DNA from: Pseudomonas paralactis
GTDB taxonomy: Bacteria > Pseudomonadota > Gammaproteobacteria > Pseudomonadales > Pseudomonadaceae
Reading direction: 5' to 3'
Assembly: GCF_001439735.1 (NCBI RefSeq)
Contig: NZ_JYLN01000004.1
Span: 248,001 to 312,000 of the forward strand
DNA length: 64,000 bases
How positions within the stretch are numbered: the stretch's first letter is position 1; the number at the start of each line of letters is the position of its first letter. The translations under genes and the position numbers were made by a program. Below are positions 19,705-29,091 of this stretch, piece after piece. The notes beneath the pieces are model-generated. The model was given only the letters and a program-made list of their open reading frames with translations. It had not been told where the DNA came from and did no database searches.

Positions 19705-20525
19705 CGACTGTCAGCAAAATCGAAGTCAAAAACGTCTTCAAGATCTTCGGCAACCGTTCCAGCGAAGCGCTGGCGCTGGTTGGCCAGGGCAAGACCAAGG
19801 ACCAGATACTGGCCGAGACCGGTTGCGTGGTCGGCGTGAACGATCTGTCCCTGAGCATCGCCACCGGTGAGATTTTCGTGATCATGGGCCTGTCGGGCTC
19901 CGGCAAGTCCACCCTGGTGCGCCATTTCAACCGCCTGATCGATCCCACCAGTGGCGCGATCCTGGTGGACGGCGAAGACATCCTGCAACTGGACATGGAA
20001 GCCCTGCGCCAATTCCGTCGCCACAAGATCAGCATGGTGTTCCAGAGCTTCGGCCTGCTGCCCCACAAGAGCGTGCTCGACAACGTCGCCTACGGCCTCA
20101 AAGTACGCGGTGAAACCAGGCAAGTGTGTGCCGAGCGCGCCCTGCACTGGATCGAAACCGTGGGCCTCAAGGGCTATGAAAACAAGTACCCGCATCAGCT
20201 GTCCGGCGGTATGCGCCAGCGTGTCGGCCTGGCCCGCGCCTTGGCTGCAGACACCGACATCATCCTGATGGACGAAGCCTTCAGCGCCCTCGACCCGCTG
20301 ATCCGCGCCGAAATGCAGGACCAGTTGCTTGAGCTGCAAAAGACCCTGCACAAAACCATCGTGTTTATCACCCATGACCTCGACGAAGCCGTGCGCATTG
20401 GTAACCGCATTGCGATCCTCAAGGACGGCAAGCTGATCCAGGTCGGCACGCCGCGGGAGATCCTGCATTCGCCGGCGGATGAGTATGTGGACCGCTTTGT
20501 TCAGCGCCGGGCGGCGGTGGTCTGA
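19701..20525 (+). CDS. hutV: ABC importer ATPase HutV
   Basis: A 274-residue ATP-binding subunit of the ProV/OpuAA type but without the CBS domain tail of long ProV proteins. Walker A is GLSGSGKST near residue 63, the signature is [15 protein letters not shown] near 167, and Walker B is [13 protein letters not shown] near 190, followed by the switch histidine in ITHDLDEA. An N-terminal extension of about 30 residues before the core fits this subfamily. Drives HutXW import of histidine. Confidence 0.95.
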   Translation: MTTVSKIEVKNVFKIFGNRSSEALALVGQGKTKDQILAETGCVVGVNDLSLSIATGEIFVIMGLSGSGKSTLVRHFNRLIDPTSGAILVDGEDILQLDMEALRQFRRHKISMVFQSFGLLPHKSVLDNVAYGLKVRGETRQVCAERALHWIETVGLKGYENKYPHQLSGGMRQRVGLARALAADTDIILMDEAFSALDPLIRAEMQDQLLELQKTLHKTIVFITHDLDEAVRIGNRIAILKDGKLIQVGTPREILHSPADEYVDRFVQRRAAVV

Positions 20526-20530
20526 CGGAC

Positions 20531-20610
20531 GCCATCGCAGGCAAGCCAGCTCCCACATTTGATTGGGTTCACACAGTTCAAATGTGGGAGCCGGGCTTGC
20601 CCGCGATGAG
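20531..20610. repeat. REP pair (type A, outward halves)
   Basis: Opposite order to most pairs here: the CATCGCAGGCAAGCC half comes first and the GTGGGAGCCGGGCTTGCCCG half second. It lies between hutV and hutH1. Confidence 0.85.
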
Positions 20611-20646
20611 GCCGCCAAAGGTTTAGAGAATATGAAGAGGTCAACG

Positions 20647-22155
20647 ATGTCCCAGGCAACCAAAATCATCATCGCCGATGCCCCCATGCGCTGGCAGGAC
20701 GTGGCCGCCGTCGCCCGCCACGGCGCCGTGCTCGAACTCTCGGGCCACGCCTGGGCGCGCATCGACAATGCCCAGGCCATCGTGCAGCGCATCGTCGCCA
20801 GCGGCGAACGCGCCTATGGCGTGAACACCGGCCTGGGCGCGTTGTGCAATGTGTCGCTTGAGGGCGAGCAACTGAGCCAACTGTCGCGCAATACGCTGCT
20901 CAGCCATGCCTGCGGCGTGGGCCCGGTGCTCAGTGACGAGCAGACCCGGGCAATAATCTGCGCGGCAATCATCAACTACAGCCACGGTAAATCCGGGCTG
21001 CACCCGCAGGTGGTGCACTCGCTGCTGGCGCTGCTCAATCACGGCATCACGCCGCAGGTGCCGTCCCAGGGCTCGGTGGGGTATCTGACCCACATGGCCC
21101 ATATTGGCGTGGCGTTGCTCGGTATCGGCAATGTGAGCTACCGCGGCCGGATCGTCACGGCGCAATACGCGTTGCAGGCTGAAGGCTTGCAGCCGGTGGT
21201 GCTCGGTGCCAAGGACGGCCTTTGCCTGGTCAACGGCACGCCGTGCATGACCGGGCTGAGTTGCCTGGCCCTGGCCGACGCGCACCACCTGTTGCAATGG
21301 GCCGACGTGGTCGGTGCCATGAGTTTCGAAGCCCAACGCGGCCAGATCGACGCCTTTGACGCAGAAATCATCGCCCTCAAGCCGCACCCGGGTATGCAGC
21401 AAGTGGGCAGTAACCTGCGTGCTCTGCTCGACGGCAGTGAAGTGATCGCCGGCAGCAAAGGCATCCGCACCCAGGACGCCTTGAGCCTTCGCTCGATCCC
21501 GCAGATTCACGGCGCGGCCCGCGATCAGGTGGAGCACGCCACGCGCCAGATCGAGACCGAACTCAACAGCGCCACCGACAACCCTTTGGTGCTCGGCACA
21601 CCGGTCAGCTACCGCGTAGTGTCCCAGGCCAACCCCCACGGCCAGTCCGTGGCGCTGGCGGCCGACATGCTCGCCATCGCCATGGCCGAAATCGGCTCGG
21701 TGGCCGAGCGCCGCCTGGACCGCCTGATCAATCCGCACGTCAGCGGCTTGCCGGCCTTTCTGGTCAGCAACCCCGGGGTCAACTCCGGAATGATGATCGT
21801 GCAGTACGTCGCCGCGTCCCTGTGCGGGCAAAACCGTCAGCTGGCGCAACCGGCGGTGCTCGACAACTTCGTCACCTCGGGCCTGCAGGAGGACCACTTG
21901 AGCATGGGCACCAACGCCGCGCTCAAGCTGCACCAGGTACTGGCCAACCTTACCCAGATTCTTGCCATCGAATACCTGCTGGCGGCTCAGGCGTTCGAGT
22001 TCCTCAAGAGCCAGCGCTTCGGCGCCGGCACCGACCATGCCTGGCGCTTGCTGCGCGAAGTGGTCCCCGCTTACGAACAGGACCGCTGGCTGGCGCCGGA
22101 TATTGCCGCCGCTGCCCGCTTGCTTAAAGACACTGCGTTACCGAATTTGCACTGA
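20647..22155 (+). CDS. hutH1: Histidase-family protein lacking the MIO tripeptide
   Basis: A 502-residue homologue of HutH by its YGVNTGLG (57), LSHACGVG (85), GSVG (142), NPGVNSGMM and SGLQEDHLSM blocks. It is probably not an active ammonia-lyase: directly after GSVG the Ala-Ser-Gly that cyclises to the MIO cofactor is absent, leaving GSVG-YLTHMAHIG where the neighbour HutH has [16 protein letters not shown]. The flanking spacing is otherwise identical. The catalytic tyrosine block QDPYSLRC is QDALSLRS here. The frame is intact with no stops. The start is ATG at 20647 after AAGAGG; an ATG at 20632 is possible. Function unknown; a non-catalytic or regulatory role is conjecture. Confidence 0.85.
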   Translation: MSQATKIIIADAPMRWQDVAAVARHGAVLELSGHAWARIDNAQAIVQRIVASGERAYGVNTGLGALCNVSLEGEQLSQLSRNTLLSHACGVGPVLSDEQTRAIICAAIINYSHGKSGLHPQVVHSLLALLNHGITPQVPSQGSVGYLTHMAHIGVALLGIGNVSYRGRIVTAQYALQAEGLQPVVLGAKDGLCLVNGTPCMTGLSCLALADAHHLLQWADVVGAMSFEAQRGQIDAFDAEIIALKPHPGMQQVGSNLRALLDGSEVIAGSKGIRTQDALSLRSIPQIHGAARDQVEHATRQIETELNSATDNPLVLGTPVSYRVVSQANPHGQSVALAADMLAIAMAEIGSVAERRLDRLINPHVSGLPAFLVSNPGVNSGMMIVQYVAASLCGQNRQLAQPAVLDNFVTSGLQEDHLSMGTNAALKLHQVLANLTQILAIEYLLAAQAFEFLKSQRFGAGTDHAWRLLREVVPAYEQDRWLAPDIAAAARLLKDTALPNLH

Positions 22156-22161
22156 ACACTT

Positions 22162-22169
22162 AAGAATAA
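22162..22169 (+). promoter_or_regulatory. CA motif (Hfq/Crc) before hutH2
   Basis: AAGAATAA fits AANAANAA exactly, 18 nt before the GTG start and next to the AAGGAG ribosome site. In Pseudomonas such sites bind Hfq with Crc and block translation when preferred carbon is present. Confidence 0.55.
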
Positions 22170-22187
22170 TTCACAAGGAGAACGAAT

Positions 22188-23720
22188 GTGACTGCGCTAA
22201 ACCTGATTCCAGGCCAACTGAGCCTCGCCCAACTGCGTGCCATCTACCAGCAGCCGGTAACCCTCAGCCTGGATGACAGTGCCTCGGCCCAGATCGAAGC
22301 CAGTGTTGCCTGCGTGGAGCAGATCCTCGCCGAGAACCGCACTGCCTATGGCATCAACACCGGTTTTGGCCTGCTGGCCTCGACCCGCATTGCCAGTGAA
22401 GACCTGGAAAACCTCCAGCGTTCCCTGGTGCTGTCCCACGCTGCCGGTGTCGGTGAGCCGATCAGCGATGCGCTGGTGCGACTGGTGATGGTGCTCAAGG
22501 TCAACAGCCTGAGTCGCGGCTTCTCCGGGATTCGTCGCCAGGTGATCGACGCGCTGATCGCGCTGATCAATGCCCAGGTGTACCCGCACATTCCGCTCAA
22601 GGGTTCGGTCGGCGCCTCCGGTGACTTGGCGCCCTTGGCGCATATGTCTCTGGTACTGCTTGGCGAAGGCAAGGCACGCTACAAGGGCGAGTGGCTGGAG
22701 GCGACCGAAGCGCTGAAAGTGGCTGGCCTGACGCCGCTGACCCTGGCCGCCAAAGAGGGCCTGGCCCTGCTCAACGGCACCCAGGTGTCCACCGCTTATG
22801 CATTGCGCGGCCTGTTCGAAGGTGAAGACCTGTTCGCCGGTGCGCTTGCGTGTGGCGGCCTGACCGTGGAAGCGGTATTGGGTTCGCGCTCGCCTTTCGA
22901 TGCGCGCATTCATGCCGCTCGTGGCCAGCGCGGGCAGATCGATTCGGCTGCGGCCTATCGCGATCTGTTGGGCGAAAGCAGCCAGGTATCCCAGTCCCAC
23001 CAGAACTGCGACAAGGTGCAAGACCCGTACTCCCTGCGTTGCCAACCACAGGTCATGGGCGCCTGCCTGACCCAGTTCCGCCAGGCCGCCGAAGTGCTGG
23101 TCGTGGAAGCCAACGCCGTGTCGGATAACCCGCTGGTATTTGCCGCCGAAGGCGATGTGATTTCCGGCGGCAACTTCCACGCCGAACCCGTGGCCATGGC
23201 CGCCGATAACATGGCGCTGGCGATTGCCGAAATCGGCTCGCTGAGTGAGCGACGTATCTCGTTGATGATGGACAAACACATGTCGCAATTGCCGCCGTTT
23301 TTGGTGGGCAATGGCGGGGTGAACTCCGGTTTCATGATTGCCCAGGTGACCGCTGCCGCGCTCGCCAGCGAGAACAAGGCGTTGGCCCATCCCCATAGCG
23401 TCGACAGCCTGCCGACTTCGGCCAACCAGGAAGACCACGTGTCCATGGCCCCGGCTGCCGGCAAGCGCCTGTGGGAAATGGCCGAGAACACCCGTGGCAT
23501 TCTGGCCGTTGAGTGGCTTGCAGCCTGCCAGGGCCTGGACCTGCGCGATGGCCTGAAAACCTCGCCAAAACTGGAAAAAGCCCGCGGCATCCTGCGCGAC
23601 AAAGTGGCGTTCTATGACAAGGACCGCTTCTTCGCCCCAGACATCAACGCCGCCAGCGAACTGCTCGCCACCCGCTGCCTGAATGAGCTGGTACCGGCCA
23701 AGTTGCTGCCGAGCCTTTAA
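22188..23720 (+). CDS. hutH: Histidine ammonia-lyase
   Basis: First step of the pathway: histidine to urocanate plus ammonia. It has 510 residues. The GTG start at 22188 follows AAGGAG; the overlapping ATG at 22186 reads straight into TGA, so GTG must be used. All catalytic elements are present: Tyr in [10 protein letters not shown] near 54, ASG at 143-145 in [15 protein letters not shown] (self-cyclising to MIO), QDPYSLRC near 280, and [10 protein letters not shown] near 410. This is the catalytic histidase of the locus (hutH2 in P. fluorescens usage), lying 32 nt after the MIO-less paralogue. Confidence 0.97.
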   Translation: MTALNLIPGQLSLAQLRAIYQQPVTLSLDDSASAQIEASVACVEQILAENRTAYGINTGFGLLASTRIASEDLENLQRSLVLSHAAGVGEPISDALVRLVMVLKVNSLSRGFSGIRRQVIDALIALINAQVYPHIPLKGSVGASGDLAPLAHMSLVLLGEGKARYKGEWLEATEALKVAGLTPLTLAAKEGLALLNGTQVSTAYALRGLFEGEDLFAGALACGGLTVEAVLGSRSPFDARIHAARGQRGQIDSAAAYRDLLGESSQVSQSHQNCDKVQDPYSLRCQPQVMGACLTQFRQAAEVLVVEANAVSDNPLVFAAEGDVISGGNFHAEPVAMAADNMALAIAEIGSLSERRISLMMDKHMSQLPPFLVGNGGVNSGFMIAQVTAAALASENKALAHPHSVDSLPTSANQEDHVSMAPAAGKRLWEMAENTRGILAVEWLAACQGLDLRDGLKTSPKLEKARGILRDKVAFYDKDRFFAPDINAASELLATRCLNELVPAKLLPSL

Positions 23721-23736
23721 GCTCACCGGTACCCAA

Positions 23737-23825
23737 TGTGGGAGCTGGCTTGCCTGCGATAGCGGTGTGTCTGCGCCAGATGGGCTGGCTGGAAATCCGC
23801 CATCGCAGGCAAGCCAGCTCCCACA
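23737..23825. repeat. REP pair (type A)
   Basis: Inverted REP pair between hutH and the amino acid permease gene. Confidence 0.85.
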
Positions 23826-23858
23826 TTGATTTTCGCCAGATTCAGATTTTCTCGGGAT

Positions 23859-23866
23859 AAGAATAA
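23859..23866 (+). promoter_or_regulatory. CA motif (Hfq/Crc) before the histidine permease
   Basis: AAGAATAA, an exact AANAANAA match, 12 nt before the ATG and adjacent to AGGGAAGAG. Identical to the octamer before hutH2. Confidence 0.55.
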
Positions 23867-23878
23867 TAGGGAAGAGAA

Positions 23879-25288
23879 ATGCACCAGCCAGAAAAAGGTT
23901 TGAAACGCGGGCTCAACGCCCGACATATTCGCTTTATGGCACTCGGTTCCGCGATTGGCACCGGGCTGTTCTATGGGTCTGCCTCCGCCATCCAGATGGC
24001 TGGCCCTGCCGTACTGCTGGCTTACCTGATCGGCGGCGCCGCCGTGTTCATGGTGATGCGTGCCCTCGGCGAAATGGCCGTGCATAACCCGGTGTCCGGC
24101 TCCTTCGGCCACTACGCCAGCACCTACCTGGGGCCTATGGCCGGGTTTATCCTCGGCTGGACCTACGCCTTTGAAATGATCATCGTCTGCCTGGCCGACG
24201 TCACCGCGTTCGGCATCTACATGGGCTTCTGGTTTCCCGAGGTAGCCCGTTGGGTCTGGGTGCTGGGCATTGTGTTTTTGATCGGTGGCCTGAACCTGTG
24301 CAACGTCAAAGTCTTTGGCGAAATGGAGTTCTGGCTGTCGTTGCTCAAGGTCGGTGCCATCGTGGCGATGATCCTCGGCGGCTTCGGCATCATGCTGTTC
24401 GGTATTCACTCTGCCGGTGAAACCCAGGCTAGCGGGCTGAGTAACCTGTGGGCCCACGGCGGCTTTATGCCCAACGGCATTGGCGGGTTGATCGCCTCGT
24501 TTGCGGTGGTGATGTTTGCGTTCGGCGGTATCGAAATCATCGGTATCACTGCCGGTGAAGCCAAAGACCCGCAGCGGGTGATCCCCAAGGCGATCAACGC
24601 GGTGCCGCTGCGTATCCTGTTGTTCTACGTGCTGACTCTGTTCGTGTTGATGGCGATCTACCCGTGGCCGCAGATCGGCAGCCAGGGCAGCCCGTTTGTG
24701 CAGATCTTCAGTAACCTGGGGATAGGCTCGGCGGCGACCATCCTCAATATCGTGGTGATTTCGGCTGCGGTGTCGGCCATCAACAGCGACATCTTCGGTG
24801 CCGGTCGCATGATGTACGGCCTGGCCCAGCAAGGCCAGGCGCCCAAGGGCTTCGCGCAATTGTCCAAACAGGGCGTGCCGTGGATGACCGTGGTGGTGAT
24901 GGGCGCCGCGTTGCTCGGCGGCGTGGTGCTCAACTACCTGATCCCGGAAAACGTATTCCTGCTGATCGCTTCGATTGCCACGTTCGCCACTGTGTGGGTA
25001 TGGCTGATGATCCTGTTTACCCAGGTCGCCATGCGTCGCTCAATGACCAAAGAGCAGGTCGCCGAACTGAAATTCCCGGTGCCGTTCTGGCCCTATGCGC
25101 CGGCAGCGGCCATTGTATTCATGCTGTTCGTGTTTGGTGTGCTCGGTTACTTCCCGGACACCCAGGCCGCCTTGATGGTCGGCGCCGTATGGATTGTGCT
25201 GCTGATCGTCGCGTACCTGCTGTGGGTCAAACCCGCCGCCGGGCAAGCGGCCAAGGTCCATTACGAACAGGCTTTGTCTCATCGATAA
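23879..25288 (+). CDS. hutT: APC-family amino acid permease, probable histidine transporter
   Basis: A 469-residue inner-membrane permease of the amino acid-polyamine-organocation superfamily (ProY/AroP type) with about 12 helices. The N-terminal [21 protein letters not shown] near residue 9 is the conserved helix 1 substrate-binding motif, and [19 protein letters not shown] near 210 is helix 6. Location between hutH and hutI matches hutTh of P. fluorescens, reported to import histidine. Substrate is inferred from context. The start is ATG at 23879. A CA motif in the leader suggests Crc control. Confidence 0.88.
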   Translation: MHQPEKGLKRGLNARHIRFMALGSAIGTGLFYGSASAIQMAGPAVLLAYLIGGAAVFMVMRALGEMAVHNPVSGSFGHYASTYLGPMAGFILGWTYAFEMIIVCLADVTAFGIYMGFWFPEVARWVWVLGIVFLIGGLNLCNVKVFGEMEFWLSLLKVGAIVAMILGGFGIMLFGIHSAGETQASGLSNLWAHGGFMPNGIGGLIASFAVVMFAFGGIEIIGITAGEAKDPQRVIPKAINAVPLRILLFYVLTLFVLMAIYPWPQIGSQGSPFVQIFSNLGIGSAATILNIVVISAAVSAINSDIFGAGRMMYGLAQQGQAPKGFAQLSKQGVPWMTVVVMGAALLGGVVLNYLIPENVFLLIASIATFATVWVWLMILFTQVAMRRSMTKEQVAELKFPVPFWPYAPAAAIVFMLFVFGVLGYFPDTQAALMVGAVWIVLLIVAYLLWVKPAAGQAAKVHYEQALSHR

Positions 25289-25303
25289 CTTAGGGAGGCG
25301 TTG

Positions 25304-26509
25304 ATGAAAACCCTTTGGCAACACTGCCACGTCGCAACCATGGCTGAGGGCAGATACTCGATTATCGAGGATGCCGCCATGGTGACTGCGGGCTCGCTGA
25401 TCGAGTGGATCGGCCCGCGCAGCCAGGTACCCACGGGCGATTACGCCCAGGTGTATGACCTGCAAGGCGCGTGGGTCACCCCCGGGCTGATCGACTGCCA
25501 CACCCACACTGTGTTTGGCGGTAACCGCAGCGGCGAATTCGAGCAGCGCCTCGAAGGCGTCAGCTACGCCGACATCGCGGCCAAGGGCGGCGGTATTGCC
25601 AGCACCGTGCGTGCCACCCGCGCCGCCACGGAAGATGAACTGTTTGCCAGTGCTGAAAAGCGCCTGCGCAGTCTGCTGCGTGATGGTGTCACTACGGTAG
25701 AGATCAAGTCCGGCTACGGCCTGGACTTGGCCAACGAGCGCAAGATGTTGCGCGTGGCCCGGCGCCTGGGCGACGCGCTGCCGGTCAGCGTGCGCGCCAC
25801 GTGCCTGGCCGCTCATGCGCTGCCGCCGGAGTATAAAGACCGCGCCGATGATTACATTGAGCACATCTGCAATGAGATGCTGCCGGCGCTGGCCGCAGAA
25901 GGCCTGGTGGATGCGGTGGATGCTTTCTGTGAATACCTGGCGTTCTCCCCCGAACAGGTCGAGCGCGTGTTCAAGGTTGCCCAACAGCTTGGCTTGCCGG
26001 TGAAGCTGCACGCCGAGCAGCTCTCGTCGCTGCACGGTTCCAGCCTGGCGGCGCGTTATCACGCGCTGTCGGCCGACCACCTTGAGTTCATGACCGAAGA
26101 AGACGCCATCGCCATGGCCGCTGCCGGCACCGTTGCGGTGTTGCTGCCGGGTGCATTTTACTTTCTGCGTGAAACCCAGTTGCCGCCCATGGAGGCCCTG
26201 CGCAAGCACGGCGTGAAGATCGCCATCGCCAGCGATCTCAACCCCGGCACTTCCCCGGCGTTGTCGGTGCGTTTGATGCTGAACATGGCCTGCACCCTGT
26301 TTCGCATGACCCCGGAAGAAGCCCTGGCCGGCGCCACGCAACACGCGGCCACCGCGTTGGGCATGGGCGATACCCATGGTTCCCTGGAAGCGGGCAAGGT
26401 TGCCGACTTTGTTGCCTGGCAGATTGATCGCCCCGCCGACCTTGCCTACTGGCTGGGCGGCGAGTTGGATAAACGCGTTGTGCGCCACGGCGCCGACGTC
26501 ACTGCATAA
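25304..26509 (+). CDS. hutI: Imidazolonepropionase
   Basis: Hydrolyses 4-imidazolone-5-propionate to N-formimino-L-glutamate, step 3. It is a 401-residue zinc/iron amidohydrolase. Metal ligands are in [14 protein letters not shown] near residue 70; [10 protein letters not shown] near 140 and KLHAEQLSS near 240 contribute further ligands and substrate contacts, and [13 protein letters not shown] near 315 carries the catalytic aspartate. The ATG at 25304 sits 5 nt after AGGGAGG; a TTG just before it is unlikely. It lies 15 nt after the permease stop and 11 nt before hutG. Confidence 0.96.
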   Translation: MKTLWQHCHVATMAEGRYSIIEDAAMVTAGSLIEWIGPRSQVPTGDYAQVYDLQGAWVTPGLIDCHTHTVFGGNRSGEFEQRLEGVSYADIAAKGGGIASTVRATRAATEDELFASAEKRLRSLLRDGVTTVEIKSGYGLDLANERKMLRVARRLGDALPVSVRATCLAAHALPPEYKDRADDYIEHICNEMLPALAAEGLVDAVDAFCEYLAFSPEQVERVFKVAQQLGLPVKLHAEQLSSLHGSSLAARYHALSADHLEFMTEEDAIAMAAAGTVAVLLPGAFYFLRETQLPPMEALRKHGVKIAIASDLNPGTSPALSVRLMLNMACTLFRMTPEEALAGATQHAATALGMGDTHGSLEAGKVADFVAWQIDRPADLAYWLGGELDKRVVRHGADVTA

Positions 26510-26520
26510 GGAGTGGTGTT

Positions 26521-27324
26521 GTGGATAAGGTTCTGACATTCAAACAAGGCCGCGTACCGCTGCTGATCAGCATGCCCCACGCCGGCCTGCGGCTCACCCC
26601 TGCGGTCGAGTCCGGGTTGATCCCCCAGGCGCAAAGCCTGCCGGACACCGACTGGCATATACCGCTGTTGTATGACTTTGCCCAAGAACTGGGCGCCAGC
26701 ACCCTGGCGGCAGAGTACTCGCGGTTTGTCATCGACTTGAACCGCCCTTCCGATAACAAGCCGCTGTATGCCGGCGCCACTACTGGCCTGTATCCGCAGA
26801 CGCTGTTCGATGGCGTGCCGTTGTTCCGTGAAGGGCAAACGCCCTCCGAAGAAGAACGGGCCAGTTACCTGCAAAAAATCTGGGGGCCGTACCACCGCCA
26901 ACTGCAAGAAGAACTGGCACGCCTCAAGGCCGAGTTCGGCTACGCGCTGCTGTTCGACGCGCACTCGATCCGCTCGGTGATCCCACACTTGTTCGACGGC
27001 AAATTACCGGATTTCAACCTCGGCACCTTCAATGGCGCCGCCTGCGATCCAGAATTGGCCAGTCAGTTGGAAGCCATCTGCGCCCAGCATCCCCAGTACA
27101 CCCATGTGCTGAACGGGCGCTTCAAGGGCGGCCATATCACCCGGCACTACGGTGACCCGGCGCAAGATATCCATGCCGTGCAACTGGAGTTGTGCCAGAG
27201 CACCTATATGGAAGAGTTTGAGCCGTTCCGTTATCGCGAGGATTTGGCCGCGCCGACGCGAGTGGTGTTAAGGCAGTTGCTGGACGCTCTTTTGGCATGG
27301 GGCGGCCAACGGTACGGGAAGTAA
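26521..27324 (+). CDS. hutG: N-formylglutamate deformylase
   Basis: Hydrolyses N-formyl-L-glutamate to glutamate and formate, final step of the HutF route. It has 267 residues of the FGase family, with SMPHAGLRLTP near residue 19, VIDLNRPSDNKPLYAG near 72, LLFDAHSIRSV near 145 and FKGGHITRHYG near 200; the conserved histidines and aspartates bind the metal. The start is GTG at 26521 with AAGGAG upstream. Last gene of the hut block. A hairpin follows that serves the opposite-strand neighbour better. Confidence 0.95.
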   Translation: MDKVLTFKQGRVPLLISMPHAGLRLTPAVESGLIPQAQSLPDTDWHIPLLYDFAQELGASTLAAEYSRFVIDLNRPSDNKPLYAGATTGLYPQTLFDGVPLFREGQTPSEEERASYLQKIWGPYHRQLQEELARLKAEFGYALLFDAHSIRSVIPHLFDGKLPDFNLGTFNGAACDPELASQLEAICAQHPQYTHVLNGRFKGGHITRHYGDPAQDIHAVQLELCQSTYMEEFEPFRYREDLAAPTRVVLRQLLDALLAWGGQRYGK

Positions 27325-27330
27325 AAGAGC

Positions 27331-27358
27331 GGCGATCATCGGCTTGTAGATGATCGCC
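27331..27358 (-). terminator. Hairpin between hutG and the paralogue island
   Basis: GGCGATCAT / ATGATCGCC, a 9 bp perfect stem with a 10 nt loop. On the minus strand it is followed by GCTCTTTTA, so it probably ends the minus-strand unit; on the plus strand no T run follows. Confidence 0.65.
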
Positions 27359-27382
27359 CCCTTGTGTTTCGTGTGTGTTGAA

Positions 27383-27883
27383 TCATTCGCCGCCAGGATT
27401 GAACAGTTTAAAGTGGCCCTCTACCTGGAATGGAAGGTCATCGAAGTCGATAGCTTTGAATGTAAAGGTGCCGATGATGCTCTTTTTGCCTGCATCCCAT
27501 TCATAGGCTATGCGTCCATCGCGTCCTATAAACTCCTCGAGTGTATCCAGTTCATTCTTCTCGTCTGGAATATCGTCCAGATATTTTATATAGCGTGCGC
27601 TGTTTTTTTTAAAGTCTGGCAGCCTTAAGGCGCGAACCAGCGTGTGGCTACCCTTCTGGGGGGCTCTCTCAATGTAAAGGTGAATGCCATTGGCCAGCGC
27701 GCGACCGGTGTTTTTATCCTGGGTATCGTGAAAGCCCATTAGCGTCCAGCACTTAACGCCGTAGTTATCCACACTCTTTAGAATGTTCACTTTGTTGGCC
27801 TTGAAGTGTTCTGTCTTATCTTGGTATTTGACCGTTGCCACGAATTCTTCGGGCGTGTCGTGTTGCAATGATGGCGAGCTCAT
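27383..27883 (-). CDS. Unknown protein, paralogue A of a three-gene family
   Basis: A 166-residue protein I do not recognise. It has no signal peptide, membrane helix or known motif. It aligns over its full length with the two genes upstream: F-x-A-x-V near residue 14, F-x-A-N-x-V near 26, a conserved CWT near 45, GIHLYI near 66, LPDFKKNSARY, DLDT-like NELDTLEEF, and a C-terminal pair of strands, IIGTFTFKA and VEGHFKLFN. The pattern suggests a soluble all-beta fold. The ribosome site GGGAG lies 8 nt before the ATG. GC content is visibly lower than in hut or pip. Third of three in transcription order. Confidence 0.75.
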   Translation of the reverse strand: MSSPSLQHDTPEEFVATVKYQDKTEHFKANKVNILKSVDNYGVKCWTLMGFHDTQDKNTGRALANGIHLYIERAPQKGSHTLVRALRLPDFKKNSARYIKYLDDIPDEKNELDTLEEFIGRDGRIAYEWDAGKKSIIGTFTFKAIDFDDLPFQVEGHFKLFNPGGE

Positions 27884-27938
27884 AATCGGATCTCCCTTTT
27901 AGAGGCAGGCGTTGATTCCTTCCTGATGCTGCCGGTTG

Positions 27939-28439
27939 CTAAATGGAGTGACTTCCTTTGTTGAGAATGTCGAAGTGCCCCATTACATGGGTTGGGGTGC
28001 GATCAGGGGCGAGTGCTGAAAAACTGAAATGGCCCTGAATACGATCGGCATCCTCTAGCTCGACAACGGATCCGTCCAGGCTTTGGTACAGCTCTTGGGT
28101 GTCCAGGTCTCTATCGGGGTCGGGTATTTTGTCCAGCACCTTGAAGTAGATGGCGCTGTCCTTCACCGCTGTGGGGGGCGGTAAAGCCGCCACCAATCTG
28201 CGAGGCTTCAATGATGGCGCTGCTGATATATAGAGGTGGATGCCGAATATCTCCGGGCTGCCGGTTGTTTTGTTGATCACGTCTTGAAATGCGATGATGG
28301 ACCAGCACTCAGCATTATCTTTATCCGTGATCTTTTTAATAGTTACTGTGTTGGCGACGAATAATTCCTTCTGAGTGCCATCACTTACAATAGCTTTGAA
28401 CTCTTCCAAGGGAGCTTTTTGGCTTGCTGATGTGTTCAT
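27939..28439 (-). CDS. Unknown protein, paralogue B of a three-gene family
   Basis: A 166-residue homologue of its two neighbours, of unknown function. Shared features: FVANTVTIKK near residue 28, ECWSIIAFQD near 44, GIHLYI near 67, DLDTQELYQ near 117, then IQGHFSFSA and VMGHFDILN at the end. GGAGG precedes the ATG by 9 nt. It lies 55 nt upstream of paralogue A on the same strand, so co-transcription is likely. It is strongly diverged from A outside the motif positions, which argues for an old duplication and not a recent copy. Confidence 0.75.
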   Translation of the reverse strand: MNTSASQKAPLEEFKAIVSDGTQKELFVANTVTIKKITDKDNAECWSIIAFQDVINKTTGSPEIFGIHLYISAAPSLKPRRLVAALPPPTAVKDSAIYFKVLDKIPDPDRDLDTQELYQSLDGSVVELEDADRIQGHFSFSALAPDRTPTHVMGHFDILNKGSHSI

Positions 28440-28581
28440 GAGGTTTTTCCTCCACAGGGTTTTAGCGCTTCCAGAAATATTCGCCCCGATGAGGCCGTGC
28501 CGCGGTCTCTAGCGTAACGGCCTCGCTTCAGGTGAGCCTTATCCAATGCATCTTTACGCGGCGCGGCACTGCCATTGGGGG

Positions 28582-29091
28582 TCATGCTGTTTTAAAGAGG
28601 CTCGGCGCGACATTGAAGGTGCCCTTTATGGAAAATGAGGTTTTCTCTTCAGTTTCGAGATCGAAATTAAAGTGGCCGACGATGTGCGCGTTATCTTCAG
28701 GCCGTTGGTAAACAAGGTTCCCCCTGACGCTGGGAAACCCAAAAACAGCGTCCAGATCGTCGTCATCATCGTCCGGGCTGTCTGTCAACACGTAGTAGCC
28801 GGCTGTGTTTTCTGCAATATCCGGGAATGTCAGTGCGGCTCCCAGGGTCACGTTGCCGCTGACTTGGTCCTGCCTGATGTGGATCAGAATGGTCTGGCTC
28901 TTGGGGGTGTTGGTCTTGGGATCCTTGCTATCCATCACTGCTTTTATTGTCCAACAGTTCACTGTGTTGACACTGACGGACGAGAGAATAACGATTCTAT
29001 TGGCTGTGAATATTTCTTGGGCATCGCTGAAATACAGGGTTGCGACAAACGATGCGTTTTCACCTGCTTGCGTGGTCGAAATGCTCATCAT
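28582..29091 (-). CDS. Unknown protein, paralogue C of a three-gene family
   Basis: A 169-residue, most diverged member: FVATLYFSDAQEIFTANRI near residue 14, NCWTIKAVMDSKD near 46, ILIHI in place of GIHLYI, an acidic run of six aspartates near 120 (where the relatives have a DLD motif), and IVGHFNFDL plus IKGTFNVAP at the end. Two adjacent ATG codons (29091 and 29088) follow GGAGACC; the second has the better spacing. The frame is open further upstream without a ribosome site. First gene of the minus-strand trio. Function unknown. Confidence 0.72.
   Translation of the reverse strand: MMSISTTQAGENASFVATLYFSDAQEIFTANRIVILSSVSVNTVNCWTIKAVMDSKDPKTNTPKSQTILIHIRQDQVSGNVTLGAALTFPDIAENTAGYYVLTDSPDDDDDDLDAVFGFPSVRGNLVYQRPEDNAHIVGHFNFDLETEEKTSFSIKGTFNVAPSLFKTA

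Noticed and set aside
20563..20646. Upstream start for the histidase paralogue reading through the REP pair
   Set aside because: The extra residues are REP-encoded (GAGLARDEAA), a common false extension in Pseudomonas gene calls.
28440..28581. GAGGCCGT / ACGGCCTC inverted repeat between paralogues C and B as a terminator
   Set aside because: 8 bp stem with an 18 nt loop and no T run; too weak to call.
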